From Gemmatimonadaceae bacterium (GTDB lineage Bacteria > Gemmatimonadota > Gemmatimonadetes > Gemmatimonadales > Gemmatimonadaceae), in the NCBI GenBank assembly GCA_025358925.1, contig JANYHT010000044.1:62001-126000 (forward strand): a stretch of 64,000 nucleotides of DNA. Direction: 5' to 3'. The notes under the pieces were generated by a model. The model did no database searches. It saw nothing but the letters and a program-made list of their open reading frames with translations, and had not been told where the DNA came from. Each line of letters opens with the position of its first letter. The first letter of the stretch is position 1. Below, piece after piece: positions 55,250-63,706 of the stretch. A program made the position numbers and the translations under genes.

Positions 55250-56755
55250 ATGATCAACTCGCATTTGCCACGATACCCTACGGTTGAGCCAGAAAACGCG
55301 CCGGCATCCCGCGGAAGCTGTGTCGACTGCGCGCGTTTTGATCGTCGTGGGTTTTTGTCAACTGCGTCGCTTGTCTCACTGGGGATGCTTGTCGCCGCGT
55401 GCGGTGACGGCACCATTGGCGGGCCGAGAGACATTCCAGGGATTGCGCTGACGCCGCTCCGTGTCGACCCGAAGCTGCTGCCCGCTTTGACGGAAATTGG
55501 CGGACGCGCCGTGGTGATGCCGATTGATGGTGCGCCGATGGTGGTGGAGCGCCTGAGCACATCGAAATACCGTGCATTTCTTTTAGCCTGTCCGCACAAG
55601 GGCACGACGGTCGATCTCACGCCCTCGGGTTTCTTGTGCCCAAATCACGGCGCGCGCTTCTCACGTGATGGACTTTGGCTTGGCGGTCAAGATACAACGG
55701 ATCTCGTGCCGATCGGCGTCACGGTGCAAGCCGATGGAGTACTGCTCGTAGGCGGGCTGGCTTCGCCCGATCTACCGCCCGCGTTGATCCTCTCAACGAA
55801 AACGCTCTCGTATGTAGTGGCGACCCCGGGTGCCGACCCAGCCGCACAAATCATTTCGCTGACAAATGGCGGCGACGGCACGCTGACCGGTTTGTCGGTG
55901 TCGCTCACGTACGGCGCCGATCAGCCTACTGGATGGCTCACAATCGCCCTCTCGCAGAGCGCCGCGCCATCAGCAGTTGCTGTTACCGCACGACGCGGTG
56001 CGCTGGCGGCAGGCACATACACTGCCACGATTCGAGTCAACAGCGCGATCACAACCGATGCACAAAACGTCTCGGTGTCGCTCATCGTGCAAGATCCGTC
56101 AAAAGCGGCCGCACTACAACTCTCTGCGTCATCACTAGCATTTGCGGCATCGAGTACTGCCTCTCCTGCTGCGCAAACGGTGCAAGTACTGAACTCGGGT
56201 GGTGGAGTGCTCGGTGGTCTCGCGTTTACCGTAAGCTATGGCAATGGCGCGACCGGTTGGCTCGCAACATCCGCGTTGAGTTCGTCAACAGCGCCGGCAA
56301 CGCTTACCATCAAGCCCATCACCGCCGCGCTTGCGGTAGGCATTTATACGGCCACGGTGCAAGTCACAGGTGTGGGCGTCACCGCGCGCTCAATCACAAT
56401 CACGGTAACGATTGCGACGCTGGGCCTCGCGGTCACGCTCGCCAATTTCCCTTCGCTGGCGAACGTTGGCGGCGTTGCGGGCAGTGTGGGTCTGGTCAAC
56501 GGCGGACCGGTCGCACTGGTACGCGCCACTGCCACAACATTTGTCGCTTTTTCGATGCGTTGCACACATGCAGGTACAACGGTTCGCGTAGAGAATTACG
56601 CGAGCAGCGGATCTGCATTTCATTGTCCCAACCACGGAGCGCTCTTTAGTAACAGCGGAGCCGTGCTCGCCAGTTCACCGATTCGCACGTCGCCACTCAC
56701 GATGCTGCAAGTTTCCTATAAGTCGGGTGAACCAATATTGTACATCAGCGGCTAA
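55250..56755 (+). CDS. Tat-exported lipoprotein with two Rieske domains
   Basis: 501 aa. A twin-arginine signal (DRRGFLSTAS, RR at 32-33) runs into a lipobox (LVAAC, C51). Rieske domain 1 has its [2Fe-2S] ligands in CPH (C114, H116) and CPNH (C130, H133). Rieske domain 2 has CTH (C438, H440) and CPNH (C459, H462). Between them (about 185-400) lie two BACON/Ig-like repeats with related phrases (AAGTYTATIRVN, AVGIYTATVQVTG). Tat export suits folded Fe-S proteins. Two Rieske centres at the ends of one lipoprotein are unusual. A CxxC (C24, C27) precedes the signal. ATG start, probably its own promoter in the 201-bp gap. Confidence 0.85.
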   Translation: MINSHLPRYPTVEPENAPASRGSCVDCARFDRRGFLSTASLVSLGMLVAACGDGTIGGPRDIPGIALTPLRVDPKLLPALTEIGGRAVVMPIDGAPMVVERLSTSKYRAFLLACPHKGTTVDLTPSGFLCPNHGARFSRDGLWLGGQDTTDLVPIGVTVQADGVLLVGGLASPDLPPALILSTKTLSYVVATPGADPAAQIISLTNGGDGTLTGLSVSLTYGADQPTGWLTIALSQSAAPSAVAVTARRGALAAGTYTATIRVNSAITTDAQNVSVSLIVQDPSKAAALQLSASSLAFAASSTASPAAQTVQVLNSGGGVLGGLAFTVSYGNGATGWLATSALSSSTAPATLTIKPITAALAVGIYTATVQVTGVGVTARSITITVTIATLGLAVTLANFPSLANVGGVAGSVGLVNGGPVALVRATATTFVAFSMRCTHAGTTVRVENYASSGSAFHCPNHGALFSNSGAVLASSPIRTSPLTMLQVSYKSGEPILYISG

Positions 56756-56854
56756 CGAGACGAGACGGCACGCAATACGGTAAACGCTGTTGAACCGGCG
56801 CACGAACGTGGCTATCTTGCAAAGCTTCTCGTACCCTAGCCAAGTGTCGTAGCC

Positions 56855-57220
56855 ATGCCAACTTACGAGTTCCGCTGTCCCGATGGCACCATCATCGAGC
56901 GGATGTTCAGAATCTCCGAAGTACCGCAAGAAATTCCCGTGCCCAACGGCGAAGGAATGGCCACGCGTATCATCTCGGGGGGAGCGTCCCTGCTGTTTAA
57001 AGGCAGCGGGTTCTACATCACCGACTACGGAAAAGACGGAAAAAAAGATCAACGGGCTGCGGCGGGCGGTGAAGGAAAATCCGGCGAAGGATCGTCGGGT
57101 GAGTCCAAGTCCAGCGACAGTAAGTCAACCGACAGCAAGCCTGCCACCGAGAGCAAACCGGCAAGCGCGCCAGCGTCAACGAAATCCGAATCGAAGCCTG
57201 AATCAAAGTCCGACGGATGA
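56855..57220 (+). CDS. FmdB-like small protein with degenerate zinc ribbon
   Basis: 121 aa. The start MPTYEFRCPDGTIIERMF is that of FmdB-family zinc ribbons (MPTYEYRC..C), and SGGASLLFKGSGFYITDYG is the usual family end. Only one cysteine (C8) remains. The second CxxC, normally around residues 28-32, reads VPNGEG. Metal binding is therefore doubtful. A hydrophilic Ser/Lys/Pro-rich tail (about 65-121) follows. Related proteins regulate amidase or formamidase genes, but a role here is unknown. It heads the argS-rib run, with argS starting 37 bp later. Confidence 0.78.
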   Translation: MPTYEFRCPDGTIIERMFRISEVPQEIPVPNGEGMATRIISGGASLLFKGSGFYITDYGKDGKKDQRAAAGGEGKSGEGSSGESKSSDSKSTDSKPATESKPASAPASTKSESKPESKSDG

Positions 57221-57257
57221 CCACAACCGCGCATTGCGTACACGCGAGTTTGCGTTC

Positions 57258-58910
57258 GTGAATCATGCAGAATCGTTGCGCACCGAAGTCGCGCGAGCGG
57301 CACTCGCACTCGGCGCACCACAGGACGTGACGCCGGTGTTGGAACGTCCGCGCGACCCCACATTCGGCGATTGGGCCACCAACGTGGCGATGACGTTAGC
57401 AAAGCCACTCGGCAAAAAGCCACGCGAGATTGCCGAGGCGCTCATTGCCGAGATGGACTTGCCGAGCGTTGGCGTGACGCACGCAGAAATTGCAGGCCCA
57501 GGGTTTCTCAATTTCCGCCTTGATGCGGGATTCCTTGCACGTGGGTTACTGCCGATTCTCGCACATCCAGCAGACTGGGGACGGTCCGACGTTGGCAAAG
57601 GTGCGCGCGTGGTCGTGGAGTTCGTATCGGCCAATCCCACAGGCCCGCTGCATGTTGGCCACGGTCGCCAGGCGGCGCTCGGTGATGCGATTAGCACGTT
57701 GCTCGCGTACACGGGGTGGACGGTAGAGCGCGAGTTTTATTACAACGATGCTGGCGTACAAATCGCGAATCTCGCGAAGAGTGTGCAAGCGCGCGTGTAC
57801 GAGCTCGCGGGACAGACGCTGGCAATTCCCGACGGCGGATATCACGGCGAGTACATCGCCGAAATTGCGCAGCGATACGTGGCGGAACATCCAGCCGACG
57901 CAGTCGGCGCTGATCTCATCGCGATGCAAGCGTTTGGCGTCGCGGCACTCCGTCACGAGCAAGATCTTGATTTGCAAACGTTCGGTGTGAAGTTCGACAC
58001 GTACTACCTCGAGAGTTCGCTGTATAGCGATGGACGCGTCGACAAAACCGTGTCCGCACTGTGCGCGTCGGGGCACACGTACGAAAAAGATGGTGCGCTG
58101 TTCTTACGCACTACCGATTTTGGTGACGACAAAGATCGCGTGATGAAAAAAAGCGCCGCGAAAGGCGGTGACTACACCTACTTTGTGCCCGACGTTGCCT
58201 ACCACGTCACCAAATGGGAGCGCGGCTATCATCGCGCCGTCAATGTGCAGGGGGCCGATCATCACAGCACCACCACGCGTGTGCGCGCCGGACTGCAGGC
58301 GTTGAACATGGGCATCCCGATAGGCTATCCCGAGTACGTGTTACATCAGATGGTGACGGTGATGAAATCCGGTGAGGAGATGAAAATCTCCAAGCGCGCC
58401 GGTGCCTATGTCACCGTGCGAGACCTCATCGACGAAGTCGGGCGCGACGCGGTGCGTTTCTTTTTCCTGATGCGCAAAGGTGACTCGCAGCTCGTGTTTG
58501 ATGTGGATTTGGCGCGCAGTCAATCGGAGGAGAATCCGGTGTACTACGCACAAATGGCGCATGCGCGAATGTGTGGCATTTTTCGCGTGGGCGACGTAGA
58601 CGCGGCATCGGTGAGTGCGCATGGCGTTGATCTCGCCGTGCTGTCCGAGCCGGCGGAGCAGGAGCTGATCAAACAGTTGCTGGATTTTCCGGCGATGGTG
58701 CGTTCTGCCGCCGACCACCTCGAGCCGCATCGTATTGCGGGCTGGCTCTTAGAAACGGCGCGTGCCGCGCACACTTGGTATCACAAGCATCATGTCCTCG
58801 GAGAACCCGAGGCGATCACGCGTGCGCGTCTCGTGTTGGCGCGCGCCACGCAGCTCGGCCTCTCGGCCGGTCTGCGCGTCCTTGGACTTTCCGCGCCGGA
58901 GCGCATGTGA
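57258..58910 (+). CDS. argS: Arginyl-tRNA synthetase
   Basis: 550 aa class Ia synthetase. The N-terminal additional domain (about 1-105) ends before FVSANPTGPLHVGHGRQA, whose HVGH is the HIGH motif. NDAGVQIANLAKSV follows. The KMSKS region reads GEEMKISKRAGAYVT, and an anticodon-binding domain (about 420-550) ends LSAPERM, as normal for ArgRS. The frame is open far upstream over fmdB; GTG 57258 (VNHAESLRTEVARAA) is taken because it gives the usual N-terminus, with TTG 57234 as an alternative. Overlaps the kinase gene by 4 bp. Confidence 0.93.
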   Translation: MNHAESLRTEVARAALALGAPQDVTPVLERPRDPTFGDWATNVAMTLAKPLGKKPREIAEALIAEMDLPSVGVTHAEIAGPGFLNFRLDAGFLARGLLPILAHPADWGRSDVGKGARVVVEFVSANPTGPLHVGHGRQAALGDAISTLLAYTGWTVEREFYYNDAGVQIANLAKSVQARVYELAGQTLAIPDGGYHGEYIAEIAQRYVAEHPADAVGADLIAMQAFGVAALRHEQDLDLQTFGVKFDTYYLESSLYSDGRVDKTVSALCASGHTYEKDGALFLRTTDFGDDKDRVMKKSAAKGGDYTYFVPDVAYHVTKWERGYHRAVNVQGADHHSTTTRVRAGLQALNMGIPIGYPEYVLHQMVTVMKSGEEMKISKRAGAYVTVRDLIDEVGRDAVRFFFLMRKGDSQLVFDVDLARSQSEENPVYYAQMAHARMCGIFRVGDVDAASVSAHGVDLAVLSEPAEQELIKQLLDFPAMVRSAADHLEPHRIAGWLLETARAAHTWYHKHHVLGEPEAITRARLVLARATQLGLSAGLRVLGLSAPERM

Positions 58911-59842
58911 CCGTTTTGACTCCTAGTGCTGTGCTCGTCGTTGGCTCGGTCGCACTGGATTCGGTAGAGACACCGTTTGGCAGAGCCGACGATGTCCTTG
59001 GTGGATCCGGAACATTTTTTTCGTCGTCGGCATCGCACTTCGCACCGGTGCAATTGGTGGGTGTAGTCGGCGACGACTATCCGGTAGACAAGCTGCAACC
59101 GCTCGCCGATCGAGGCGTCGACCTCGCCGGTCTTGAGCATGCCACCGGTACGAGCTTTCGCTGGCGTGGACGATATCGTCACGACTTAAATTCTGCCGAA
59201 ACATTGGAAACACATCTTGGCGTCTTCTCAAATTTTCGTCCAAAAATTCCAGAACAGTTTAAGAATGCGCCGTTTGTTTTTCTGGCCAATATCGATCCAC
59301 GTTTACAACTGCAGGTGTTGGAGCAAGTGAACAAACCGCGGTTGGTGGCCTGTGACACGATGAATTTCTGGATTGAATCGCGCCGCCCAGAACTCGTTGA
59401 ACTGCTTGGACACGTTGACCTCATTACGCTCAACGATGGCGAAGCGCGGCAGCTCACCGAACGCAACAACTTGGTCCAGGCCGCCCGCTGGATCATGGAG
59501 CGAGGCCCACGCTATGTGCTCATCAAAAAAGGCGAGCACGGCGCCTTCATGTTCACGCCGAGCAGCATCTTTTTTGCCCCCGCGTTTCCTCTCGAATCTG
59601 TCTTCGATCCAACGGGTGCCGGTGATTCATTTGCCGGCGGATTTATCGGCTATCTCGCCGCGACCGGCGACTTAAGCGAACGTTCGATGCGGCGCGCCGT
59701 TGTGGTGGGATCGGCGATGGGTTCGTTCGCGGTCGAAAAGTTTTCGAATGCGCGTCTCCTCGAAATTACCCGCGCCGACATTGAGGCGCGCGTGCAAGAG
59801 ATTGCACAACTCGTCGCGTTCGACGCGAAGCTCGAAGAGTGA
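58907..59842 (+). CDS. PfkB-family sugar/nucleoside kinase
   Basis: 311 aa ribokinase-fold kinase. Signature 1 region: DDVLGGSGTFFSSSASHF. Signature 2: DPTGAGDSFAGGFIGYLA with the catalytic Asp. NDGEARQLT and VLIKKGEHGAFMF are also typical. The substrate is not clear; adenosine, ribose, or a related sugar would fit its neighbours in purine and riboflavin synthesis. The GTG start lies in a GTGA overlap with argS, and the stop is 2 nt before the purM ATG. Confidence 0.88.
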   Translation: MTVLTPSAVLVVGSVALDSVETPFGRADDVLGGSGTFFSSSASHFAPVQLVGVVGDDYPVDKLQPLADRGVDLAGLEHATGTSFRWRGRYRHDLNSAETLETHLGVFSNFRPKIPEQFKNAPFVFLANIDPRLQLQVLEQVNKPRLVACDTMNFWIESRRPELVELLGHVDLITLNDGEARQLTERNNLVQAARWIMERGPRYVLIKKGEHGAFMFTPSSIFFAPAFPLESVFDPTGAGDSFAGGFIGYLAATGDLSERSMRRAVVVGSAMGSFAVEKFSNARLLEITRADIEARVQEIAQLVAFDAKLEE

Positions 59843-59844
59843 CG

Positions 59845-60906
59845 ATGTCAGGTGGCGATACTGCGTCGCATCACGCCATGGACTATAAATCCGCCGGTGT
59901 CGACATTGACGCAGCGGAAGAATCAAAGCATCGGTTAGCAGCGCACGTACAATCAACGCTCACGGCGGGAGCGCGTGGGGCCTTTGGCGGATTTGGCGGC
60001 ATGTTTCGCGTGCCTGAGGGTTACCGCGCACCGTTGCTCGTGTCGAGTGCCGATGGTGTGGGTACAAAAATCAAAGTGGCGATCGAAAGTGCACGTCACG
60101 ATACGATCGGACACTGCCTTGTGAATCATTGCACCAATGACATTCTCGTGCAGGGTGCCATTCCGATGTTTTTTCTCGACTATGTAGCTTTTGGGAAACT
60201 CCATCCGCACGTCGTTGAAGCCGTTGTGGCGGGCGTGGCCGCCGGGTGTCGCGAGAATGGATGCGCGTTGATTGGTGGTGAAACGGCAGAAATGCCTGGT
60301 GTGTACACGCCGCCCGACTACGATCTTGCCGGCTTCATCACGGGAATCGTCGAAGAAGAGGCCGTGCTCGGCAGTGCGCGTGTGCGAGACGGAGATTCAC
60401 TCGTCGCACTCGCGAGCGATGGTCTGCATACCAACGGCTATTCGCTCGCGCGTCGCATCATCGCAGAACGCCTGTGCCTCGGTGTGCATGATGCGTTCCC
60501 CGATGCAGATGGCGCAACGGTGGCCGATGTGTTGCTCCGGGTGCACCGATCCTATCTCGCGTGTTTGCGACCCGTGCTCAACAGTATTCATGCGATGGCG
60601 CACATCACCGGCGGCGGCTTACCCGGCAATTTAAATCGCGCGCTGCCCGAGTTTCTCGACGCCGATGTCGACACTACGTCATGGACCATCCCATCAACGT
60701 TCAGGGTACTTGCTGACGCAGGCGCGGTCTCGCGTCATGAGATGTTTCGTGCGTTCAACATGGGGGTTGGCATGGTGGTCATCACGGCGCCAGAATTCGT
60801 CCGCAGCATTCGCGCACGCGCAACAGCGTGCGGCATTGCAGCGTGGGAGCTCGGTCGCGTGGTTCGCGGCTCCGGCAAGGTCCGTCTCGATGGGGTCGTT
60901 GCATGA
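59845..60906 (+). CDS. purM: PurM, phosphoribosylformylglycinamidine cyclo-ligase (AIR synthetase)
   Basis: 353 aa. PurM closes the imidazole ring (FGAM to AIR) with ATP in purine synthesis. Landmarks are MDYKSAGVDIDAAE, VSSADGVGTKIKVA, LVNHCTNDILVQGA, LIGGETAEMPGVY, SDGLHTNGYSLAR, HITGGGLPGNLNRAL and the end FNMGVGMVV. Length is normal. The ATG at 59845 has GAAGAG 5 nt upstream; GTG 59839 is also possible. Overlaps the next gene by 4 bp (ATGA). Confidence 0.95.
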   Translation: MSGGDTASHHAMDYKSAGVDIDAAEESKHRLAAHVQSTLTAGARGAFGGFGGMFRVPEGYRAPLLVSSADGVGTKIKVAIESARHDTIGHCLVNHCTNDILVQGAIPMFFLDYVAFGKLHPHVVEAVVAGVAAGCRENGCALIGGETAEMPGVYTPPDYDLAGFITGIVEEEAVLGSARVRDGDSLVALASDGLHTNGYSLARRIIAERLCLGVHDAFPDADGATVADVLLRVHRSYLACLRPVLNSIHAMAHITGGGLPGNLNRALPEFLDADVDTTSWTIPSTFRVLADAGAVSRHEMFRAFNMGVGMVVITAPEFVRSIRARATACGIAAWELGRVVRGSGKVRLDGVVA

Positions 60907-61934
60907 GCGCCGAACGACGCCTGCGCACAGGCATCGGCCTCGCGATGTCGATGATGAGTATGGCGACGCCAATCATCGCCGCGCGCGCTCAAACTGCCGC
61001 GAACTGCACGGTCACGCCCTCCACATTTGGTAACGGTCGCGACCTCTGTCAAAAGGCCACGGATCTCTTCTCATTTGTCGTACCGCAAGTGGGTGTGGCC
61101 GTTGCCGGCGGCAACGTACTGCTCGGCGAAGGTGGGACGTTAGGCGGTTGGGGGAAACGCGCGGTCTCGCTGCGCATTTTGGCCGTTGATGGTCGACTAC
61201 CACGCAACTCGGTACCGTTGACTGTGTCTAGCAGCACGGCGGTCTCAAGCGATTTCGGTGCGGCGCGCACGCCCATCCCCATGCCGTCCGTTGACCTAGG
61301 CATCGGCTTTCTAAAAGGCGTTCCACTTGGCCTCACTAACGTTGGTGGCGTCGACCTCTTGGTTGGTGCGATGGCGTTGCCGAGCGTTTCGCAAAATGCA
61401 TTGCGACTAAAACCTCGCGGAGGTGGGGTGGCGTTTTCGTATGGGGTTCGCGTGGGCGCGCTTCAGGAATCAACTTTGATCCCCGGCGTCAGCGCGAGCT
61501 ATATGCGGCGGCGGATGCCCACACTCGACTTCGCGTATACGCCGAGCGACGACACGTTGCAGATCACGAACGCGTCCGTCACGTCAAATTCATTTCGACT
61601 GACCGTCAGCAAGCGCGTGGTGCTCTTCGGGCTTGCGCTCGGAGTTGGTCAAGATCAAATCGTTGGAACGAGCGGCGTGAGTGCGGTAGTCAACGAGGCC
61701 ACTGCGCCGGTCGGCTTACGTCGCGCGGCGGTCGCGCTACCCAGTCTTGAGGACAAAGTCACGCGGAGCACGGCGTTCGTGAATGCATCGCTGGGACTTA
61801 TTGTAGCGCGCATTGTGGCAGAATTTGGGTGGTCCAGTGCGGGTACGGTTCGGCAGACGGTAAACACGTTTGCCGGGCGGCAGGCCAATGAGGGCTATCG
61901 GTACGGCTCGATCGGCATCACTGCTCGATTCTGA
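60903..61934 (+). CDS. Putative envelope/outer-membrane protein in the purM-rib operon
   Basis: 343 aa. A signal peptide (cleavage near AARAQ) is followed by Gly/Val/Ser-rich beta-type sequence, with one close Cys pair after the signal (NCTVTP, LCQKATD). It ends YGSIGITARF with a terminal Phe, as outer-membrane barrels do. I do not recognise a family. The ATG overlaps the purM stop, and ribD starts 40 bp later, so it is co-transcribed with housekeeping genes. Confidence 0.6.
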   Translation: MSAERRLRTGIGLAMSMMSMATPIIAARAQTAANCTVTPSTFGNGRDLCQKATDLFSFVVPQVGVAVAGGNVLLGEGGTLGGWGKRAVSLRILAVDGRLPRNSVPLTVSSSTAVSSDFGAARTPIPMPSVDLGIGFLKGVPLGLTNVGGVDLLVGAMALPSVSQNALRLKPRGGGVAFSYGVRVGALQESTLIPGVSASYMRRRMPTLDFAYTPSDDTLQITNASVTSNSFRLTVSKRVVLFGLALGVGQDQIVGTSGVSAVVNEATAPVGLRRAAVALPSLEDKVTRSTAFVNASLGLIVARIVAEFGWSSAGTVRQTVNTFAGRQANEGYRYGSIGITARF

Positions 61935-61974
61935 TGGAGCGTTGGGTGTGGCGCTGCATAGGGCGCGCACGGTG

Positions 61975-63105
61975 ATGTCCGAGCATGCGATAGTAGATGC
62001 GCGATTTATGTCGCGCGCTCTGGAGATCGCTGAATATGGATCAGGACAGGTGGCGCCGAACCCGAAAGTAGGTGCGGTGATTGTGCGCGATGGTGTGATT
62101 GTTGGGGAAGGATGGCACGCGAGCTATGGCGGCGCGCACGCAGAAGTTGCGGCGCTCATGGTGGCCGGCGAAGCGGCGCGTGGTGCTACTGCGTACGTCA
62201 CGTTGGAACCGTGTAATCATCACGGGAAGACTGCGCCATGTACCGATGCACTCATCGCGGCGGGTGTTCGACGTGTCGTGTACGCTGTGGCGGATCCTAA
62301 TCCTGTCGCGCGCGGTGGCGCCGAACAGTTACGCGCGCATGGCGTTGAAGTGACCAGCGAGGTAATGCGAGATGAAGCGTGCGAACTCAACGCGCCATTT
62401 TTCTTCGCGACGCGCACGGAGAGTCGACCATTCGTGACGCTCAAGCTCGCGGTGTCGATCGACGGCGCGATCGTCGATACACGTCGTGTGCGCGGTTGGC
62501 TCACCGGACCGGAGTCGCGATGTGAAGTGCACCGGATGCGCAGCGAGGCCGACGCCATTGCGGTTGGCATAAATACCGTACTGGTGGACGACCCGGTGCT
62601 CACCGTTCGGGAGGTCGCTCGTCCACGTGTCGCTCCTGTCCGCGTTGTCTTCGATCGCCATGCACGACTGCCGACGAAGAGTGCGCTCGCGACGTCATCC
62701 ACCTTGGTTCCGGTGATTGTGATTGTTGATCCCGCGCACATCGGGGCCAGTGCGAACCTCGCCCAACTCGGCATTAGCGTCATCGAAGCAAGCTCACTCC
62801 ATGAAGCGCTCCAAGCGCTCCGAAACCGCAATGTGCGACACCTCCTTGTCGAAGGCGGGGCAGGGCTAGCCTCCGCGTTCCTCGCTGCGGGATTGCTTGA
62901 TCGCCTGGTTATCTTTCAAGCACCTGTCATTTTGGGTGCGGGAGCGCTGGCGGCATTTGCTGCATTTTCACCACAGTCCGCCACAGTGGCACCCACGTTT
63001 CGCGTCGTGAGCCGAGCCGTGTTCGGCCAAGATTTGAAAACCGTCTACGCTGTTTCACATGTCGATTCTGGAGACGAAGCACCGGATGTTCACAGGACTC
63101 GTTGA
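61975..63105 (+). CDS. ribD: RibD, riboflavin-specific deaminase/reductase
   Basis: 376 aa bifunctional enzyme for steps 2 and 3 of riboflavin synthesis. The N-terminal deaminase (about 5-145) has the zinc motif GAHAEVAAL and EPCNHHGKTAPC. The C-terminal reductase (about 150-370) shows RPFVTLKLAVSIDG, GINTVLVDDP and HLLVEGGAGLASAFL. The ATG at 61975 gives the normal short N-terminus (FMSRALEIA). Overlaps ribE by 20 bp. No FMN riboswitch fits in the 40-bp gap ahead. Confidence 0.95.
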   Translation: MSEHAIVDARFMSRALEIAEYGSGQVAPNPKVGAVIVRDGVIVGEGWHASYGGAHAEVAALMVAGEAARGATAYVTLEPCNHHGKTAPCTDALIAAGVRRVVYAVADPNPVARGGAEQLRAHGVEVTSEVMRDEACELNAPFFFATRTESRPFVTLKLAVSIDGAIVDTRRVRGWLTGPESRCEVHRMRSEADAIAVGINTVLVDDPVLTVREVARPRVAPVRVVFDRHARLPTKSALATSSTLVPVIVIVDPAHIGASANLAQLGISVIEASSLHEALQALRNRNVRHLLVEGGAGLASAFLAAGLLDRLVIFQAPVILGAGALAAFAAFSPQSATVAPTFRVVSRAVFGQDLKTVYAVSHVDSGDEAPDVHRTR

Positions 63106-63706
63106 CGACGTCGGCATTATCGAGCAGGTCGCCAACACGGCGGCTGGTCGCGAATTACGCGTGCGATGTCGGTATCACGACCTCGTCGACGGTGAGAGTA
63201 TCGCGATCAACGGGGCCTGTCTCACGGTGCGTGAGCGCGGGGTCGATGATCGCGGGCGCGGCTGGTTTACCGTTGCCGCAGTCGTGACAACGCTCGAACG
63301 CACGAATATCGGTGAATGGCGCGCCAACAATCGCATCAATCTCGAGCGTGCGATGCGCCTCGGCGATCGATTGGGAGGACATCTCGTGCTGGGTCACGTC
63401 GACGATATTGGAACGGTCATGGGTGTCGTGCAGCATGGCGATGCGCTGCTCATTGACGTTGCATTACCGGTCCCTTTACAATCGCTCACGGTGGCGCAAG
63501 GATCGATCACAGTAAACGGCGTGAGTCTGACGGTGAATGCATTGATCGAAAATGGCGTGCAATTGTCGATTATCGACTACACGCAACGACACACCACGTT
63601 GGGAGAGCTTGCGGTCGGCGATGCGGTGCATATCGAGGCCGACGTACTCGCCAAACATGTTGAACGATTACTGGCGCCACAGTTGGCGCAACGAGAGACG
63701 AGATGA
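63086..63706 (+). CDS. ribE: RibE, riboflavin synthase alpha chain
   Basis: 206 aa. It joins two lumazine molecules into riboflavin. It shows the family's two repeated lumazine-binding domains: MFTGLVDDVGIIEQ, then GHLVLGHVDDIGTV at about residue 103. SIAINGACLTV and SITVNGVSLTV are the paired ligand loops. The start MFTGLV is near universal in this family, so ATG 63086 is preferred to one 27 bp upstream. The gene lies partly inside the end of ribD and overlaps ribB by 4 bp. Confidence 0.95.
   Translation: MFTGLVDDVGIIEQVANTAAGRELRVRCRYHDLVDGESIAINGACLTVRERGVDDRGRGWFTVAAVVTTLERTNIGEWRANNRINLERAMRLGDRLGGHLVLGHVDDIGTVMGVVQHGDALLIDVALPVPLQSLTVAQGSITVNGVSLTVNALIENGVQLSIIDYTQRHTTLGELAVGDAVHIEADVLAKHVERLLAPQLAQRETR

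Noticed and set aside
61935-61974. FMN riboswitch ahead of ribD
   Set aside because: Only 40 bp lie between the genes, far too short, and the genes are internal to an operon.
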